64,000 nt of DNA from Meira nashicola (GCA_001600355.1 BCJU01000003.1:2980519-3044518), one strand, 5' to 3'; counted from the first letter of the stretch, positions 29,644-40,121 are shown. Notes: generated by a model not told the origin, from the sequence alone. Numbers and translations are program-made.

Positions 29644-31209
29644 CTATTGACATCCAGGACATTGATGTAGGCTTTCGTGTATGAATGCATCACATTCAAG
29701 GCAAAAATGATGACGACACTTTGGGCATTCATATCGTCCACTGGTAGCCACATTTGCAGATTGTGCTTGTTCTGTTGCCTCTCCATTCTGTTGTCCGTTT
29801 GTGATGATATGATCTCCATCTGAATCTACTGCATAAGTGTCAGGAAGAGGCTCAAAAGATGCAGCACATCCAAAGCATGCATTCTGTTGGGCGCCTTGTA
29901 GTCTGGTCTCATCTTTTCCTCCTGTAGACATGTACAAGACAGCAGCCAATTGTTTCCATCCTATGGCTATGTAATTCGGTACTGGGAACAAATGATGATA
30001 CGATCTGGCAAGATGGGTACTCATGACCACAGTGAGACCACAAACAGGACAATCGGTTGGAACATCACAAATTTTGACTAAACAACGAGGACAAACGTAT
30101 CCACCACTCTTTAGTCTATTGTGACAAGCACATAATGTTGGTGCATTATTGGTTGGCAATCTTGCTGGGAAACCCATTTGCATTAAATCTACACCTTCAT
30201 CGTATTCGTCATCTTCGTCTTGATTTGTTGTTCGTCTTCGTTCATTTGCTTCTACCTCTGGAGGATTGATGTGCTCAAACAACAGATCGCGATAATGTCC
30301 TTCATCTATCGAAACACCAAATTTACCATGCGTTCGTTTGCAGATCTCTTTGCATACTTTTACTTCAGCAGCCAAGCAAACCATACTGACGTGTACATTA
30401 TCCTTTGCCAATGTAGAAACGGTATCATGAATATTTCCAGGATCACATGTTGTCAGTGATCCAAAAATCACCAAAACTTCTCTTGAATTCGCTGATGGTA
30501 AGTGAGCCAAATTACTTCTTGCCATTTCCAAAGCATTCTGCAACGATGGCTCACCCTTTGGTGTCAATTTGCGGGATTGTAATGATTCGATATGTTCAGC
30601 AGTGTTTCCGCTCATGCTCGTTATTCTTTCTGCTACACCTTCCCTTGTTGCTAAAATACTCATTTGACCGATTGGATTTTGGTCAAAATATTCTGACACA
30701 ACTTCTCGAGCATATTGTAATGTCAAAAGGAATCTACTAGGTCGTAAATCTTTCTCTAGCATACTTTCGCTCAAATCTAGTATAAGCACCAAATGTCGAA
30801 TGATACCACGTTGTACAGGCGCTGAATCATGCAAAGTTCTTCTTCTTTTACTTGCTTCCAATAATCCACGAACTGCGCCTGCTAGACTTCCTCCAGCATC
30901 TTCTCGAACGGCATCCCAACTTCTTTTATACGTTGCTTCCCAAGCATATCCTTTATCTTTTGCATTTCCAGAAGCTTTTTTAGCTTTTGCAGCTATATCT
31001 GCCGCTCTTTTCGTTGCACCATCTTGTCCTGTTCGTTTTTGTATTGACCCATTTTCTGTCATTCTTTTTGTAGCCGATCTACCACCACCAGCTATCCTTC
31101 TTGAACTTCCGCTCCTTCCACCACCGCTATAAACATCTGCATCATCCGATAATACTTCATCTGAATCACGATCCGAATTTTGTTCATATTCATCGTCACC
31201 ACGAGCCAT
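29644..31209 (-). CDS. SSL1: TFIIH subunit SSL1/p44
   Basis: Encodes the SSL1 (human p44) subunit of TFIIH core, needed for promoter opening and nucleotide excision repair, where it stimulates the XPD/Rad3 helicase. With the ATG at 31209 (MARGDDEYEQNSD) it has 521 residues. An in-frame ATG 26 codons upstream is less likely. Order: an acidic/Ser N-terminus, a YAWEATYKRSWDAVREDAGG lead-in, a vWA domain (HLVLILDLSESM through CLAAEVKVCKEICKRTHGKF), a C4 zinc finger (CPRCLVKICDVPTDCPVCG), then a C-terminal RING-like finger (CFGCAASF ... YECPKCRHHFCLECDAF ... CPGCQ). All expected domains are complete. It is intronless and divergent from the flavin monooxygenase gene. Confidence 0.95.
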   Translation of the reverse strand: MARGDDEYEQNSDRDSDEVLSDDADVYSGGGRSGSSRRIAGGGRSATKRMTENGSIQKRTGQDGATKRAADIAAKAKKASGNAKDKGYAWEATYKRSWDAVREDAGGSLAGAVRGLLEASKRRRTLHDSAPVQRGIIRHLVLILDLSESMLEKDLRPSRFLLTLQYAREVVSEYFDQNPIGQMSILATREGVAERITSMSGNTAEHIESLQSRKLTPKGEPSLQNALEMARSNLAHLPSANSREVLVIFGSLTTCDPGNIHDTVSTLAKDNVHVSMVCLAAEVKVCKEICKRTHGKFGVSIDEGHYRDLLFEHINPPEVEANERRRTTNQDEDDEYDEGVDLMQMGFPARLPTNNAPTLCACHNRLKSGGYVCPRCLVKICDVPTDCPVCGLTVVMSTHLARSYHHLFPVPNYIAIGWKQLAAVLYMSTGGKDETRLQGAQQNACFGCAASFEPLPDTYAVDSDGDHIITNGQQNGEATEQAQSANVATSGRYECPKCRHHFCLECDAFIHESLHQCPGCQ

Positions 31210-31674
31210 CCCGAGGATGTCTCCGGGTATACAAAATGATAGTCGTGTGCCTGAATTATTTCCCAAGTGGACTGAGCATACAAACAAATATTTAGTCTGG
31301 AGTTGTTCTTGGGTTTGTAATCAAAAGAAGAGGCGCGTGAGGTTTCTAATGAATACTCGCTAAGGAAGCGCGGCGCGCCAGTTCCCCTTCCAACCGCATC
31401 GGTTGCATGAATTTTATCTTTCTTTGAAGGATACGCGAATTTTTTCTGGTCACCGTGACTGCTTGGGTGCTGTTTTGCCTCCACTTCAGTGGGAAGACCA
31501 GCCGTGAATTTTTTAGCTTTTGTAGTTTGCCTAAAGCGATTGAGAACTTTTGCGTGAGAACGTGTGTGTGCATGTATCGATTGATTGATTGATAGAAAGG
31601 TTTGATTTGCAGCATACAGTCTTCTTTTCATACTTCCTTCATCCTTTCAATCTCATCCCATCTTTGTTCCAAAA
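31210..31674. promoter_or_regulatory. Divergent SSL1/monooxygenase promoter region
   Basis: 465 bases between divergent starts. It contains a short GATT repeat near 31580-31593 in the monooxygenase-proximal half and a GC-rich GCGCGGCGCGCC string near 31369. No coding frame of substance is present. Confidence 0.45.
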
Positions 31675-33315
31675 ATGGGTTTCGAGGCTTTGGACCCACT
31701 CGGTGTAGTGAGCTTCATCTATCAAATCATTCAAATCGCAATCGCATTTGTATTTGCACCTTTAACACCCGCTTCTCATTTCAAACAAACTCCTTTAGGC
31801 CATGTTGCCGTTATTGGAGCTGGAGTCACAGGAGTTTCAACTGCTGCTCATTTGATCGGTCATGGTTTCGAAGTGACAATCTTTGAAGCAGGTTCAGAAG
31901 AACGTTTGGGAGGCATTTGGAGTCGTGTAAATTCTACAAGTGGTTTACAAATTAGTTCAATTTTGTATCGTTGGCACCCTGCCGTTTTATGGTCAAAAGG
32001 TTATCCAAAACGTGATGAAATTTTGAAAAATGTAAAAATGATTTGGAAAAAGTATGATTTACAAAAACGTACTAGATTCAACACAAAGATTGATTCTGTC
32101 ACCCGTCATTCTTCTTCCACCGATCCTAAAGAAGGTGGTCATGCTCGTTGGATTATTAACGGTGAACAAAACGTCGTCTATGACGGTCTCGTAGTCTCTA
32201 CAGGAACATGTGGTGAACCAAAAAAGATGGACCTCCCTAATCAAGATCGTTTCAAAGGCGTGATCACTCATTCAAGTCAATTGGACAACGTTGATTTAGT
32301 TGGCAAACGTGTTGCAATCATTGGCGGTGGTGCAAGTGGTATCGAAGCTTTGGAATTGGCCGTCGAAAAGAAAGCAAAATCGGCAACCATCTTGGCCCGT
32401 AGCGATAAATGGATGATTCCACGTAATACCTTGGTTGACACACTCTTGGCCCTCCAACCGCTCGGTCGTGAAACATATTTGTCATTCATTCCTGAATTTC
32501 TTTTACGCAAATTGCATTACCGTGATCTGGAAGAGAAGATGGCACCTACTCAAGGATTCTATCAAGACACACCTATCGTCAACTCATCTGCCCTTCAACA
32601 CATCCGTCAAGGCAAAGCAGACTATATTCGTGGAGATGTGAGAGATATCAATGAGCATTCAGTCTCATTTAACGTCCGCAAACGTAGTCAAAAGAAAGGC
32701 ACAAATGGAAAGCATATTACCGTTGATGCCGATGTCATTGTGATCGCTACTGGATTCGAAGTTCCAAAGATTGACTTTTTACCACAAGACTTATTCCCAG
32801 AAGATTACACTCGTCCCAATTTGTACTTGCAAGTGTTCCCTATCACCGATGTCTCTGTGGTAACTACAAACGCATCTTTCGTTAAAGCTGTCGGTACAGT
32901 TGCTCATGTTCACATTGGTATCTATGCACGTATCCTTGCCGTATTTTTGATGGAAGCAGATACTCGCCCTCATCCACGTGATGCACGTTTATGGGTTGAT
33001 GGAATTCGTTGGTTCAAAGAAAATGCTCCAGGTGGTAAATTAAGCTTTTTCACCTACATGGAATTGATGATCTGGTTGGTTAGCTTCTTGTTCTTCCGTT
33101 TGAACAGACTCAAATACGCATTTTTCGTTTTGTTCGGTTGGGGTTATTGGCAACGTTCTGGACCGATTGATAAGCAAGGCAGAGCTACCGGTAAAGCTAC
33201 TTTCCACTGGTCTTTGACAAAACTGTTGCCTTGGAATATTGGTAAATCTGAAAAACGTCTCGGAGGTCCTTTGCCTCCAGTTTTGCATGCCAAAGGAAAC
33301 GGCCGAGCTGTTTAG
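31675..33315 (+). CDS. Flavin-containing monooxygenase-like protein
   Basis: 546 residues, intronless. An N-terminal hydrophobic helix (VVSFIYQIIQIAIAFVFAP) precedes the FAD-binding Rossmann motif VAVIGAGVTGVSTAAHL. Then come the FMO-type fingerprint DRFKGVITHSSQLDN and the NADP-binding motif VAIIGGGASGIEAL, plus the ATG motif VIVIATGFEVP. The C-terminal part has two further hydrophobic stretches (LMIWLVSFLFFRL and AFFVLFGWGYW), so it is probably membrane-bound. FMO-like enzymes oxygenate N, S or carbonyl groups using NADPH and O2. Baeyer-Villiger activity cannot be excluded. The substrate is unknown and the neighbours give no pathway hint. Confidence 0.88.
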   Translation: MGFEALDPLGVVSFIYQIIQIAIAFVFAPLTPASHFKQTPLGHVAVIGAGVTGVSTAAHLIGHGFEVTIFEAGSEERLGGIWSRVNSTSGLQISSILYRWHPAVLWSKGYPKRDEILKNVKMIWKKYDLQKRTRFNTKIDSVTRHSSSTDPKEGGHARWIINGEQNVVYDGLVVSTGTCGEPKKMDLPNQDRFKGVITHSSQLDNVDLVGKRVAIIGGGASGIEALELAVEKKAKSATILARSDKWMIPRNTLVDTLLALQPLGRETYLSFIPEFLLRKLHYRDLEEKMAPTQGFYQDTPIVNSSALQHIRQGKADYIRGDVRDINEHSVSFNVRKRSQKKGTNGKHITVDADVIVIATGFEVPKIDFLPQDLFPEDYTRPNLYLQVFPITDVSVVTTNASFVKAVGTVAHVHIGIYARILAVFLMEADTRPHPRDARLWVDGIRWFKENAPGGKLSFFTYMELMIWLVSFLFFRLNRLKYAFFVLFGWGYWQRSGPIDKQGRATGKATFHWSLTKLLPWNIGKSEKRLGGPLPPVLHAKGNGRAV

Positions 33316-34123
33316 AAAAGGCAATTATCGTTAGCAAATTTGAACTTTTACTAATCCGCAAGCTATAAAAAGATTTCATGCTTGTGAGACCTGAATGGAT
33401 TCAACCCTTTACTCTGTCTATCCTATCTCATGTACCTTTAACTCTTTCCAATTCGATGGAAATTGTAATGACCGATAGAATCCTTCTCTTTGTGCGAAAT
33501 CTTAATAGGTTATGAGCCCCAAAATACCACTCGAACAACCTAAGTGCGTTAGAGTTATTTCACAGCGATATTATGGGCCTCGTAACCTATTAAGAGATGA
33601 CAAAGCGAGAAAACTTTGTGGTCATGAAGGGGTAAAAGATAAAACTTTTTTGGTTCTTCAAATTAAAAAGGGGCTGTTCTCGTTATGACGGAGGCCCGAG
33701 CTTTACTCTCAAAATTGTGCTCGAGTCCAGTGGGAGATGCTAACAAAAATTACACTTCTCAATCACAAAACACAGAAAAGAGAGTTTTCAACCATCACAT
33801 TACATCCTCGAAAAATTGTTAATAAAGAACCAAACACAGAGTCAAAGAAAAAAGGTAAGAGCGGGCGGGACGGGCTAAGAGTGTGACAAATAAAAGAGCG
33901 TATCACAATAGCGAAGGCGTAAAAAAACAAGAAAGGTGAAATTAAGTTTGATAAGTATAATCTGCTCTTGAAAAGGGAAGAAACCTCTAATGGAAGTTTA
34001 TTCTGCAGAGAATCGTGCTATGTGAATGAAAAATTAGTGCTGTATGTTCAAAGGAAAAAAAAGGTATTGCTTGACGAGATCGTCACAGACGATTATCGTT
34101 TAGATGATTATTTGGTAAATAAA
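33316..34123. other. Convergent spacer with long hairpin
   Basis: 808 bases between the convergent monooxygenase and membrane-protein genes, longer than most convergent spacers in this window. No coding frame. It includes the hairpin at 33501-33594. Confidence 0.55.
33501..33594. repeat. Long imperfect inverted repeat (20-bp arms)
   Basis: The left arm 33501-33520 begins CTTAATAGGTTATGAG. The right arm 33575-33594 is its reverse complement with 18 of 20 matches, one mismatch being a possible U-G pair. The loop is 54 bases. Outside the arms a CTTTGT stretch on the left (about 33488) and its complement on the right (about 33600) continue the pairing after a bulge. It could be a small-RNA precursor, a MITE remnant or a 3'-end structure. 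Confidence 0.6.
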
Positions 34124-35881
34124 TCATTGTTTTGAATGATCAATCATTTCGTTGTAACCAACGACATCATCTTCATTGATTGTGGAAGCTTCAATGCTGT
34201 GAACAGCACGATGTCCTCCCATGGGTGGAGAAACTGTTTGAGGTTGTGCTGCGCTGTATAGCGTTCGCATTGTATTGCTTGGCATTGGGCTACTTCCTGC
34301 AGCACGTTGAGCGGCATACTGTCTCATGGCTTCATCGGGCGAAGTAGCATTGGATGGAGGTAACATGCCTGTTTGCATTTGTGGTTGTAGGTAATCTTGT
34401 GGTGATTGCGATCGAACTGATGCAGACGGTCCGTTCATCATCACTTCATTGTCAACTTCTTCAACCATGGCATCAGGAGCGTAAGCACTGTCTGCGATTC
34501 CACTCATTCCAGAGATAGGCCTGTCAGAATGTGGCAAGTGCAACTCCGATCCGTTTTGTGTAACCATCTCCAAAGCAGGGTAACGTAACATGGAGTTACG
34601 AACATCATCATCGATACTGCGTCTGACGCTGTCAAGGTTGAGTGGTCGTGCACCTTCTTCTTGTGTTGGAGACATCATCAATTCATCGTCATCAAAGTTC
34701 TCGGTGTTGCGCAAATGGCTTTCAGTCTTGAAACGAGGATCGATCTTTGGAACTTGGAATTGTGAATCACGAGCAGATGAGCCGCGGTAGCCACTGTTAA
34801 CACCGACACGAGGTATCGAAGCTGAATTCTTGCTGTGACCACGAGCAGAAGAATGTCCATGTTGAGTAGTAGCAACATCTGTAGAAGGAGCGAATGAAAC
34901 ACGAGAGGCGCGGTATTGTGATTGACGTGCGAAGGATTGATCTGTAACCGAACGAGCGTGGCCTTGTGGTTCACTCATTTCATGATCCAAATCACCTTCA
35001 CCGATGTTTGCGCCCATACCTGCCAAATTAGTTTGACTTGCGCTTCCGTTTGCAAGGTTGGCGTTGTAAAGAGCACGAACATGGTCCAAAGAAGGTCTGT
35101 AAGCGGATTGAGGACGTCCCATAAAGCTAGCAGGTCGGCTGCCTGGCATTGGACCAGCGCTACCGTCACCGCCGGTTTGCCAGTCGAGTGAGATTTGAGA
35201 CATACGTTTGTCCATGTGGTCGGCCCAATCGGCAGTCTTGTTGTTACGGTTGATGTGCATCTTTCTGATAAAGATACCGATGGCAACAAAGAAGACGATC
35301 AATGGACAAATGATAGCGGCTGCTTTACCTCCAGCTGTGATATGACCACCTTTGTAGAAGATGGAGACCAATTTGTTTTCACCTGAGCCAGCGATTGCAT
35401 CAGCTGGAGGTGAAGCACCGTTTGCAGGTGCAGTGTAAGTTGCTGTCCAAGTTGGACCGAATGGATTGGCGGTATCCCAAGGTTGATTTCCAGTTGGAAC
35501 GATGTTCAAACTCAATTCGACAGAGGATGTAGTGTTGGGACTGACATTCCACCATTTTGGAGCCAATTTGACAGGGAAACTTCCAGTGTTTGCTGGAATG
35601 TGTGTCCAAGCGTGAATTGGTAAATTGGCAGATGGTTGTTGGGGAGCATATAGATAGATATCAATCTCTCCTCCAGCAGGGTCCAAACAACTTGGATTCC
35701 ATGTAATTTTTGTATCTTTTGCACTGTCAACCGTTATTCCTCCTGCTGGTTCAACGTACAAAGCACCTGTACCAGCACAAGAGGAATCTCTGACCTGCAG
35801 AACCTGCTTTTGCATATGACTAGATCTACGTTTGTGGGCTGCCGCAAGACCCAATCGGACATTTGGTGCTTCGAAAGTCAT
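34124..35881 (-). CDS. Single-pass membrane protein with beta-rich ectodomain
   Basis: 585 residues in one frame. Residues of about 30-190 form a Cys/Trp-containing extracellular-type domain (GALYVEPAGGITVDSAKDT, ITWNPSCLDPAGGEIDIYLY, WTHIPANTGSFPVKLAPKWW) that resembles Kre9/Knh-like wall-protein ectodomains. A TM helix follows (AAAIICPLIVFFVAIGIFI), then a basic stop-transfer and a long Ser/Pro-rich cytosolic tail starting DWADHMDKRMSQISLDW. Similar single-pass proteins are common in basidiomycetes, but I know no assigned function; wall sensing is speculation. No signal peptide is present at the chosen start. An unseen upstream exon could supply one. It is convergent with the monooxygenase gene. 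Confidence 0.75.
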   Translation of the reverse strand: MTFEAPNVRLGLAAAHKRRSSHMQKQVLQVRDSSCAGTGALYVEPAGGITVDSAKDTKITWNPSCLDPAGGEIDIYLYAPQQPSANLPIHAWTHIPANTGSFPVKLAPKWWNVSPNTTSSVELSLNIVPTGNQPWDTANPFGPTWTATYTAPANGASPPADAIAGSGENKLVSIFYKGGHITAGGKAAAIICPLIVFFVAIGIFIRKMHINRNNKTADWADHMDKRMSQISLDWQTGGDGSAGPMPGSRPASFMGRPQSAYRPSLDHVRALYNANLANGSASQTNLAGMGANIGEGDLDHEMSEPQGHARSVTDQSFARQSQYRASRVSFAPSTDVATTQHGHSSARGHSKNSASIPRVGVNSGYRGSSARDSQFQVPKIDPRFKTESHLRNTENFDDDELMMSPTQEEGARPLNLDSVRRSIDDDVRNSMLRYPALEMVTQNGSELHLPHSDRPISGMSGIADSAYAPDAMVEEVDNEVMMNGPSASVRSQSPQDYLQPQMQTGMLPPSNATSPDEAMRQYAAQRAAGSSPMPSNTMRTLYSAAQPQTVSPPMGGHRAVHSIEASTINEDDVVGYNEMIDHSKQ

Positions 35882-36076
35882 TGTTGAATATGTGTATGGA
35901 AGTTGTTTCGAGTCGAATGGTGCTGATTAGAATGTATTTTGATAGTTGTTTGCACTTTTCTTTGTGTGCTGTAAAGATTCGATAAAGGAAAGAAAGGTGA
36001 CCGTCACAGAGGTCGAATTAGGGAAAAGAATGTGAAATGATTGGTAAAGTTTGTCGTATTTTCGATAACAAAACTG

Positions 36077-36099
36077 ATTGATTGATTGATTGATTGATC
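36077..36099. repeat. (TGAT)n tetranucleotide run
   Basis: About five and a half copies of TGAT. On the minus strand it reads (ATCA)n, in the likely 5' leader of the membrane-protein gene. A shorter relative is at 31580-31593. Confidence 0.7.
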
Positions 36100-37422
36100 G
36101 AAAAAAGTAGGTAAAGGGGGCGTTTAGAGAAGAATGATGGAGTAAAAAGGAGGATAAATGAATTGAAATGGTAACAAAAGGTCAATTTCGTCTTTGGCTT
36201 TGATTGAGCGGCGCGCGCAGTGGAAAAAATAATCAGTAAGGCGTGTAAAGATACAAACGGAACAATTGCATGTGTAAGGCGCGGTGAGCCGTCTTTGTTC
36301 ATGCGACTCAAAGGGGCTTTAGGCCTTCTTTTTTGGACGTGTGTACATACATACGTCTTGATTTCATTTCGGTGTGTATAGTGCACGCGTAAGAAAACGA
36401 ATGCACCCGTCTTCTCTCGTCATTTGCACTGTCTCTGCCGAAATTGGTCTGACAATGGGAAATCAATTCAAAATTTTCTTCTTTGTAGGCATCGGAGCAA
36501 AGACGACCGCATGACTATGTATGTATTGCTCTTTTATGTACATACGCCAAATAAAACGGCGCCGTAGAAGGTGCATGATCATTTCAAATCTGACGGTCTT
36601 GTAAAAGGAATGTTAACAGGAATTCGTACGTATGCACAAAAATTCTCTTCTTACGCCCTCAGCGCCCAGACAAAAAAACGTGAAGGATAATGCATCGCGC
36701 TTTGGCTTGCATTTTTTTCAAGTGTTGTGCTAAAGTGCGTTTATTAAATTCTTTTATTGTTTAGCGTTCTTTTTAGCATTCTTTGAAGAAGCTTTTTTTC
36801 TTGAAAAGAAGGAAAATTGTTTTTTGCTATCAAAGCAGTATTCTCTTGCATTTTCACTTTGTGGGGAGGAAGAGGTCTTTTTATCTTTGCATTGACAAGA
36901 GTGGGAAATGTACCGGCAGAATCAAGATTCAAGATGGTGATGAGTGTGCTTATGTAATATGTTATACTGGAGATTGATGAGAAGTGCAGTTGGTTTTCTT
37001 GACTGAACGATGATGACACATTCTCATGCGGATCCGGTCTCGTAAACGGGCGTGGGGGCTAATACGGGCTACTTTATAGAATGCACTTGAAAGAAATAAT
37101 TACGGGCCCGGAGATAAGATTTATAGGTTATCAGGTGAACCTTTCAAGTATGTTTTGAGAAGGATGTCATGATGCTATGTCCTTTCAATTGCCTATCACA
37201 AAGATCCTATCAGATATGCATTTGTGAACAATAGAAGAATGTGTCATTGAGTCCATATGCCTAAATTTGAGTTTTATAATTTAGTCACCCACGCTAGGCA
37301 AATCGTTCCCAGAGTGCTTTAATGTGTCACGTCAATTTATCGCCTTGTAAATTAGAATTTTTTTAGCTTTATGTGGAGTTCTCGGTCTTGGAAGCTCGGA
37401 ATATTGTCAAGGTGGTAAAAAT

Positions 37423-37430
37423 TATATAAA
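37423..37430 (+). promoter_or_regulatory. TATA box of Hsp31-like gene
   Basis: TATATAAA lies 60 bases before the ATG. The role is inferred from sequence and spacing. Confidence 0.5.
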
Positions 37431-37489
37431 GAGTGAATTGGAAATCAAGCCGTCCGAGAATCTTTCCATAAATATCGTTCTATAACAAA

Positions 37490-38371
37490 ATGACTTCTCA
37501 ACTAGACGATCGTAAACCGGTAGCAGATCAAGCAGAAGATGACGCTTGGTTCCCTTCTCCTTTTTCACTTACCCAATACGTACCAAAGAAGACGGATTTT
37601 GATGGTGCAAATTACACAAAGTACAAAGGAGGAAAATGGAAAATTTTATTAATTGCAACACAAGAACGTTATTTGAAAATGAAGAATGGAGAATTCTTTT
37701 CAACAGGTAATCATCCTGTTGAAATGTTATTACCAGTTTTACATTTGGATGCGGCTGGATTTGAGATTGATATCGCAACAATTTCAGGTGATCCAGTTAA
37801 ATTTGAAATGTGGGCTTTTCCATCTGAAGATGAAGAATTTAAAAAGATTTATCAAAAATATAAAGAAAAACTTCGAAACCCTTTAAATTTACAAAACGTT
37901 TGGGGTTCAGGTTTTACAAAGGATACTCCTTATATTGCCGTTTTCATTCCTGGCGGTCATGGTGTCTTGAACGATATTCCTCATAATCCAACCGTTGGAA
38001 AAGTTTTACGTTGGGCAGATGCAAATCAAAGATATTTTATCACCCTTTGTCATGGTCCTGCAAGTATGCTTGCCGCTAATGTAGGAAAGCCAGAAGGCGA
38101 AAAGTATATTTATGAAGGCTATAAGATCGTAGTCTTTCCTGATTCATTAGATAAAGGAGCAAATATCGATATAGGTTATATTCCAGGAAAGATGCAATGG
38201 TTAGTAGGTGAAGAATTACGTAAACTTGGAGTTGAAACGACAAATGAAAGAATCACAGGTGAAGTTCATGCCGATCGTTATTTATTAACCGGTGATTCTC
38301 CTTTAGCTTCTAATAATTTGGGCAAATTGGCTGCAAATACTTTGTTGGAAGATGTTGCAAAACGTCAATAA
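37490..38371 (+). CDS. DJ-1/PfpI protein, bacterial HchA (Hsp31)-like glyoxalase III
   Basis: 293 residues, intronless. It resembles bacterial HchA/Hsp31 over its full length, including the N-terminal extension [20 protein letters not shown] that the shorter yeast Hsp31 lacks. Signature stretches: [21 protein letters not shown] (with His75 and Glu78), [13 protein letters not shown], the nucleophile elbow [10 protein letters not shown] (Cys177, His178) and [20 protein letters not shown]. Family members convert methylglyoxal to lactate without cofactor, act as holdase chaperones and are reported to repair glycated residues. In the bacterial protein a metal-ligand His lies in the segment here reading FPSEDEEF, so that ligand seems absent; this comparison is from memory. 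It is convergent (70 bases) with a bZIP gene. Confidence 0.92.
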   Translation: MTSQLDDRKPVADQAEDDAWFPSPFSLTQYVPKKTDFDGANYTKYKGGKWKILLIATQERYLKMKNGEFFSTGNHPVEMLLPVLHLDAAGFEIDIATISGDPVKFEMWAFPSEDEEFKKIYQKYKEKLRNPLNLQNVWGSGFTKDTPYIAVFIPGGHGVLNDIPHNPTVGKVLRWADANQRYFITLCHGPASMLAANVGKPEGEKYIYEGYKIVVFPDSLDKGANIDIGYIPGKMQWLVGEELRKLGVETTNERITGEVHADRYLLTGDSPLASNNLGKLAANTLLEDVAKRQ

Positions 38372-38441
38372 ATCGATTAAATAAAAATACAATACTTTTT
38401 ACAAATGTAATTCCAGGCACAGAATTAAACAGAGTGTTTTG

Positions 38442-39898
38442 TTAAAATTGCGAAATTGGCCTTTCTCCTCTAGATCTTCGAAATCGGTTAGTATGATATA
38501 GAATATCACGATCTATTAAGTAAGGATACTTTTTGATAAATGACTCGTTGAGCTGTTCAAGGGAGAAAAAAAAAACCAAGAAATTATAAGCTATTCATCA
38601 TCAGAGCCTTGCAAAATAAATCTATACGTACCTCAAAACAAGATAAATCAAAAACGTCATTTGCCATACACCAAACTCGTATTGATTGTACAAAATCAGT
38701 AAAGAATGTCATGAGCCAATCCCGTATCCGTTTCTGTAGCCATCTACCTCCGTTTGGCTTGCTGTTAAATCCGAAATCATAAATAAGCGAACGTGAGGGT
38801 GATAAAGGTGAATTAGGGCTTGAAGTGTTTGCCTGAAAATATTGTTGTAGTGGGCTGCTGGATGATAAATTACTATTCGCACTATTTAAAGACGGTTCAG
38901 CAGCTTCGGATTGATTTTGAGAAGAATCACTCTCGATTATATGCATTCCTTCAATTATAGTAAGAACTTTATCTCTCATACTTGGAAAAGGAATGACTGC
39001 AATCTCGATCGGATGAAGTCCCCATCGAAGTTGAGTATCTGTTGGTAAAAGGTTATCCGGTAACATTTTAACGTTTTCATACCAAATTGCTGAATTACGG
39101 GGTTGATAACGTGCATTATTCGATCCACCTAATCTAGAATCCTCAAAAGGTCTTGAAGTTCTTAAATCGACGAGATCTATACGAAAGGAGGCACTGAATG
39201 GTAGTAAAAGTTCAAAGTAATAGCGACATACTTTATATAATATGAGCTCAGGACTAAACACAGCGGATCAGTAAGGATATAATACTACTTAGGATAGTTG
39301 CTGAATATATGCATACTCACATAGCCATCAATGAAGCAGTATGAGCTATTCCTGGCCCTCCAAGAGAAGTCATAAAAAGTGTATCTTGATTAGTATTCTG
39401 AGCTTGTGGTTCTTGTCCTTGATGAAATAATGATTGACTTTGCTGTAATTGTAAAGGAAAATGTTGACCTAATGTTATATGAAAAGGAACTTCTTTTGAC
39501 GTATCAGAAAGCTTTTGCTGTAAATTTCCGAGTGTAAACCATCCAAAGTGAGTCGTATTATTCTCATCAAAAGGTGGTGGTAATGATGTATTTTGAAAAG
39601 GAATATGTGTATTTGATGTGTCTAAATCACCTTTAGCTGAATTCGTTGAATCTCTGCTCGTTGATGGAAAAGATTGAAACTCATAACTTCCGTCTCTTTC
39701 TCTTCGCGTAGCTGCAAGTGTTTTCTTTAATTCAGCATTCTCACTCTGTAATCTTGATAAATTATCACCTTTTCTTCTCCTTGAATTCCTTTGAGCTAAT
39801 TTGTTCAATTCTCTTCTACGTATTCGATTATCAGTTATCGATAAAATTTGATTATAAGATTTCCTTGTTTCATCTTCTGTTTCTTTGTCCATGGTCAC
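38442..39898 (-). CDS. bZIP transcription factor with DUF3425 domain
   Basis: Three exons, 39898-39321, 39253-38632 and 38552-38442, give 436 residues. The introns (67 and 79 nt) use GTGAGT and GTACGT donors. The basic region RRRELNKLAQRNSRRRKGDN keeps the bZIP N-x7-R pattern and is followed by a short leucine-type helix (LQSENAELKKTL). The C-terminal half matches DUF3425, a domain found in fungal AP-1-like bZIP proteins: LRWGLHPIEIAVIPFPSMRD, and in the last exon YLIDRDILYHTNRFRRSRGE. Without the third exon this hallmark tail would be missing, which is why the stop at 38584 was rejected. It is a nuclear regulator; DUF3425 bZIPs often act in stress or metabolic control. It is convergent with the Hsp31-like gene. 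Confidence 0.88.
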
Positions 39899-40095
39899 AA
39901 TACTTTTATATGATTTAGGTGGTCATGGTAATAGTTAAAAAAGGGTTCCTTCCTCGGTCATTGTGACATCTCTAAACCAAGTGGAGTTTAGCCTAAAACT
40001 TTAAATTGCTCTGCAGCGCGGAAATTATCCGAATTCAAATCGCGTTTAATGCATATAATAATAAAAAAATATAAGAAAGAATCATTTATTGCAGT

Positions 40096-40121
40096 GTCAT
40101 CACAGCGTTGAGAGTGATGAC
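40096..40121. repeat. Hairpin with loop AGCGTTGAGA, distal copy
   Basis: GTCATCAC and GTGATGAC form a perfect 8-bp stem around the 10-nt loop AGCGTTGAGA. It lies about 200 bases 3' of the cystathionine beta-synthase stop. Confidence 0.6.

Larger units (their letters stand above)
35882..37489. other. Long divergent spacer upstream of Hsp31-like gene
   Basis: 1.6 kb between divergent genes. It has a (TGAT)n run at 36077-36099 in the leader of the membrane-protein gene, and many short tracts and TATA-like strings. A 122-residue open frame at 36018-36386 is not supported by any family feature. Confidence 0.45.

Noticed and set aside
33640..33760. CTCGAGTCC string resembling a tRNA T-loop
   Set aside because: No matching A-box, acceptor stem or cloverleaf could be drawn around it.
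36018..36386. 122-residue minus-strand frame with a hydrophobic stretch resembling a signal peptide
   Set aside because: Composition is irregular, it overlaps simple repeats, and no splice route joins it convincingly to the membrane-protein gene.
38584..38631. Direct end of the bZIP gene at 38584 without a third exon
   Set aside because: A GTACGT donor and CTTGAACAG acceptor lead in frame to the DUF3425 closing motif NRFRRSRGE, so the unspliced end is probably an artefact.
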